Both the position numbers and the translations under genes were made by a program. Shown in pieces: positions 14,907 through 15,982 of a stretch of DNA of 15,982 bases (positions are counted from its first letter, which is position 1; every line of letters starts with the position of its first letter). The notes under the pieces were generated by a model. It was not told where the DNA came from. It saw only the letters and a list, made by a program, of their open reading frames with translations, and searched no databases. Origin of the DNA: JBGSWL01 sp041752455. Its GTDB lineage: Bacteria > Pseudomonadota > Alphaproteobacteria > Rhizobiales > Rhizobiaceae. The DNA is taken from assembly GCA_041752455.1 (NCBI GenBank), contig JBGSWL010000062.1, positions 1-15,982 of the forward strand, read 5' to 3'.

Positions 14907-15830
14907 TCACAGGCTGGCAAGGCGCGCCCGCTCCACGGCAATGGCACCGGCGAGGCGGCCATTGGCCTCGACCAGCGCAATGTTCGTTGCAAGGCTGGCG
15001 CCTCCCGTCAGTTCGACGATTTTTGCCAGGAGAAACGGCGTGACCGCCTTTCCGGCAATGCCCTTTGCATCGGCCTCGCGCTGCGCCTGTTCGATATGCA
15101 CAGCCATGTCCTCAAGGGCGATCTCGCATTCGGCAGGCACCGGATTGGCGATCAGCACGCCGCCATGGTCAAAGCCCGCAAGTCCGTCGCGCATCGCCAG
15201 AAACTGTGCAATGGCCGCGGCATCATCAAGGCGAAGTGGCGCCCGAAGGCCGGAGCGGCGCGACCAGAACGCCGGCAACTCATCCTGACCGACCGCGACG
15301 ACCGGCACGCCGCGGGTCTCCAACGCTTCCAGCGTCTTGGGCAGATCCAGGATCGCCTTGGCCCCCGCACAGACGACGCAAACCGGCGTGCGCGCCAGTT
15401 CATCAAGGTCTGCGGAAATGTCGAAGCTTGTTTCGGCACCCTTGTGCACGCCGCCGATGCCGCCGGTGGCAAAAACCCGGATGCCCGCCGCGTGCGCGAT
15501 CATCATCGTGGCGGCAACCGTCGTGCCGCCGGTCGCGCCCGTTGCAACGGCAAAGGCGAGATCGGCCCGCGACAGTTTCATGGCGCCGGAAATTCCGGCA
15601 AGCCGCTCGGCCTCCTTGCGCTCCAGCCCGCAATGCATCACGCCATCAATGACGGCGATCGTTGCCGGAAAAGCGCCCGATGCGCGCACCGACGCCTCGA
15701 CCCGGTCCAGCATCGCCAGATTGTCCGGGTAGGGCATGCCATGGGTGATGATCGTCGATTCCAGCGCAACGACGGCGCGCCCGTCGCCAAGTGCCGCTGT
15801 GATCTCCGCGCTGTGAACCAATCCGTGCAT
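14907..15830 (-). CDS. psuG: Pseudouridine-5'-phosphate glycosidase
   Basis: Cleaves pseudouridine 5'-phosphate to uracil and ribose 5-phosphate. From ATG 15830 it has 307 residues, usual for the family; ATG 15839 is possible but the AGGGA then lies directly against it, whereas it is about 9 bases from 15830. Residues correspond to the E. coli enzyme with an offset of 6-8: E24 in VALESTIITHGMPYP (proton donor), K85 in GAMKLSRADL, D137 in SFDISADL (metal), K158 in CAGAKAILDL (Schiff-base nucleophile) and N283 in ATNIALVEANG. GGTTVAATM and FATGGIGGVHKGAETSFD are conserved blocks. It follows its probable partner kinase with a 23-base gap, so the two form an operon for pseudouridine salvage. Confidence 0.94.
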   Translation of the reverse strand: MHGLVHSAEITAALGDGRAVVALESTIITHGMPYPDNLAMLDRVEASVRASGAFPATIAVIDGVMHCGLERKEAERLAGISGAMKLSRADLAFAVATGATGGTTVAATMMIAHAAGIRVFATGGIGGVHKGAETSFDISADLDELARTPVCVVCAGAKAILDLPKTLEALETRGVPVVAVGQDELPAFWSRRSGLRAPLRLDDAAAIAQFLAMRDGLAGFDHGGVLIANPVPAECEIALEDMAVHIEQAQREADAKGIAGKAVTPFLLAKIVELTGGASLATNIALVEANGRLAGAIAVERARLASL

Positions 15831-15853
15831 TGCATTCATTCCCTGTTGTTCGC

Positions 15854-15982
15854 CTATGCCGTTTCCGCAGACCACGGTCCGGCGCGCGTGACCGCCGATG
15901 CTGCCGCCGACAACCCGGTGTCAAGCGCGGCGAGCGCAAGGTCAAGCGTCCACGCGGCCGGATCGTTCGAGGCATGCGCCAG
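15854..15982 (-). CDS. psuK: C-terminus of a PfkB-type kinase, probable pseudouridine kinase
   Basis: The last 42 codons of a gene that enters from beyond the window end and stops at TAG 15856-15854. The visible residues DLALAALDTGLSAAASAVTR are like the final helix of ribokinase/PfkB-family sugar kinases (the 'ALAAAALTV' region). No catalytic motif lies in the window, so the call rests mostly on context: pseudouridine kinase genes usually sit next to psuG, and the kinase makes the phosphate that PsuG cleaves. The gap to the psuG start is 23 bases. Confidence 0.6.
   Translation of the reverse strand: MAHASNDPAAWTLDLALAALDTGLSAAASAVTRAGPWSAETA

Overview
The window reads as chromosomal DNA of an alphaproteobacterium, most likely of the order Hyphomicrobiales (Rhizobiales). 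The gene block RNase E / N-acetylmuramoyl-L-alanine amidase / penicillin-binding protein 1A / release factor 2, a BA14K-type small secreted protein, a long-form isocitrate lyase and GC-rich coding DNA all fit that assignment. It rests on family recognition and synteny from memory, not on a database search.

Layout. 1-996 (+): 3' part of a class I/II PLP aminotransferase. 1004-1034: terminator between it and the convergent RNase E gene. 1068-3884 (-): rne, with an acidic/basic insertion in its S1 domain and a disordered charged C-terminus. 3885-4467: a long gene-free divergent region with a cluster of hairpins that looks like a structured rne leader. 4468-9647 (+): amiC, mrcA/ponA (PBP1A) and prfB; prfB is read through a programmed +1 frameshift. 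9647-10612 (+): a putative glycosyltransferase-like protein whose ATG overlaps the prfB stop. 10862-12466 (+): isocitrate lyase of the glyoxylate bypass, closed by a double hairpin terminator. 12574-13559 (-): a small accessory patch with an RHS-repeat fragment, an Imm11-like immunity gene of clearly lower GC, and a short coding-like remnant. 13570-14271 (-): Crp/Fnr-type regulator. 14384-14818 (-): BA14K-like exported protein. 14907-15830 (-): pseudouridine-5'-phosphate glycosidase, preceded by the last 42 codons of its probable partner kinase, which runs out of the window.

How the genes work together. amiC and PBP1A act on peptidoglycan, one cleaving and one building it; rne and prfB are core RNA-decay and translation genes that sit beside them by conserved synteny rather than shared function. 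The kinase and glycosidase form a two-step pseudouridine salvage pair. Isocitrate lyase stands alone, without malate synthase nearby.

The most unusual parts are the RHS/immunity remnant inserted just past the aceA terminator, the hairpin-rich rne leader, and the textbook RF2 autoregulatory frameshift site. I did not see tRNA or rRNA genes, a CRISPR array, an intact insertion sequence, or a convincing wholly new multi-gene system.
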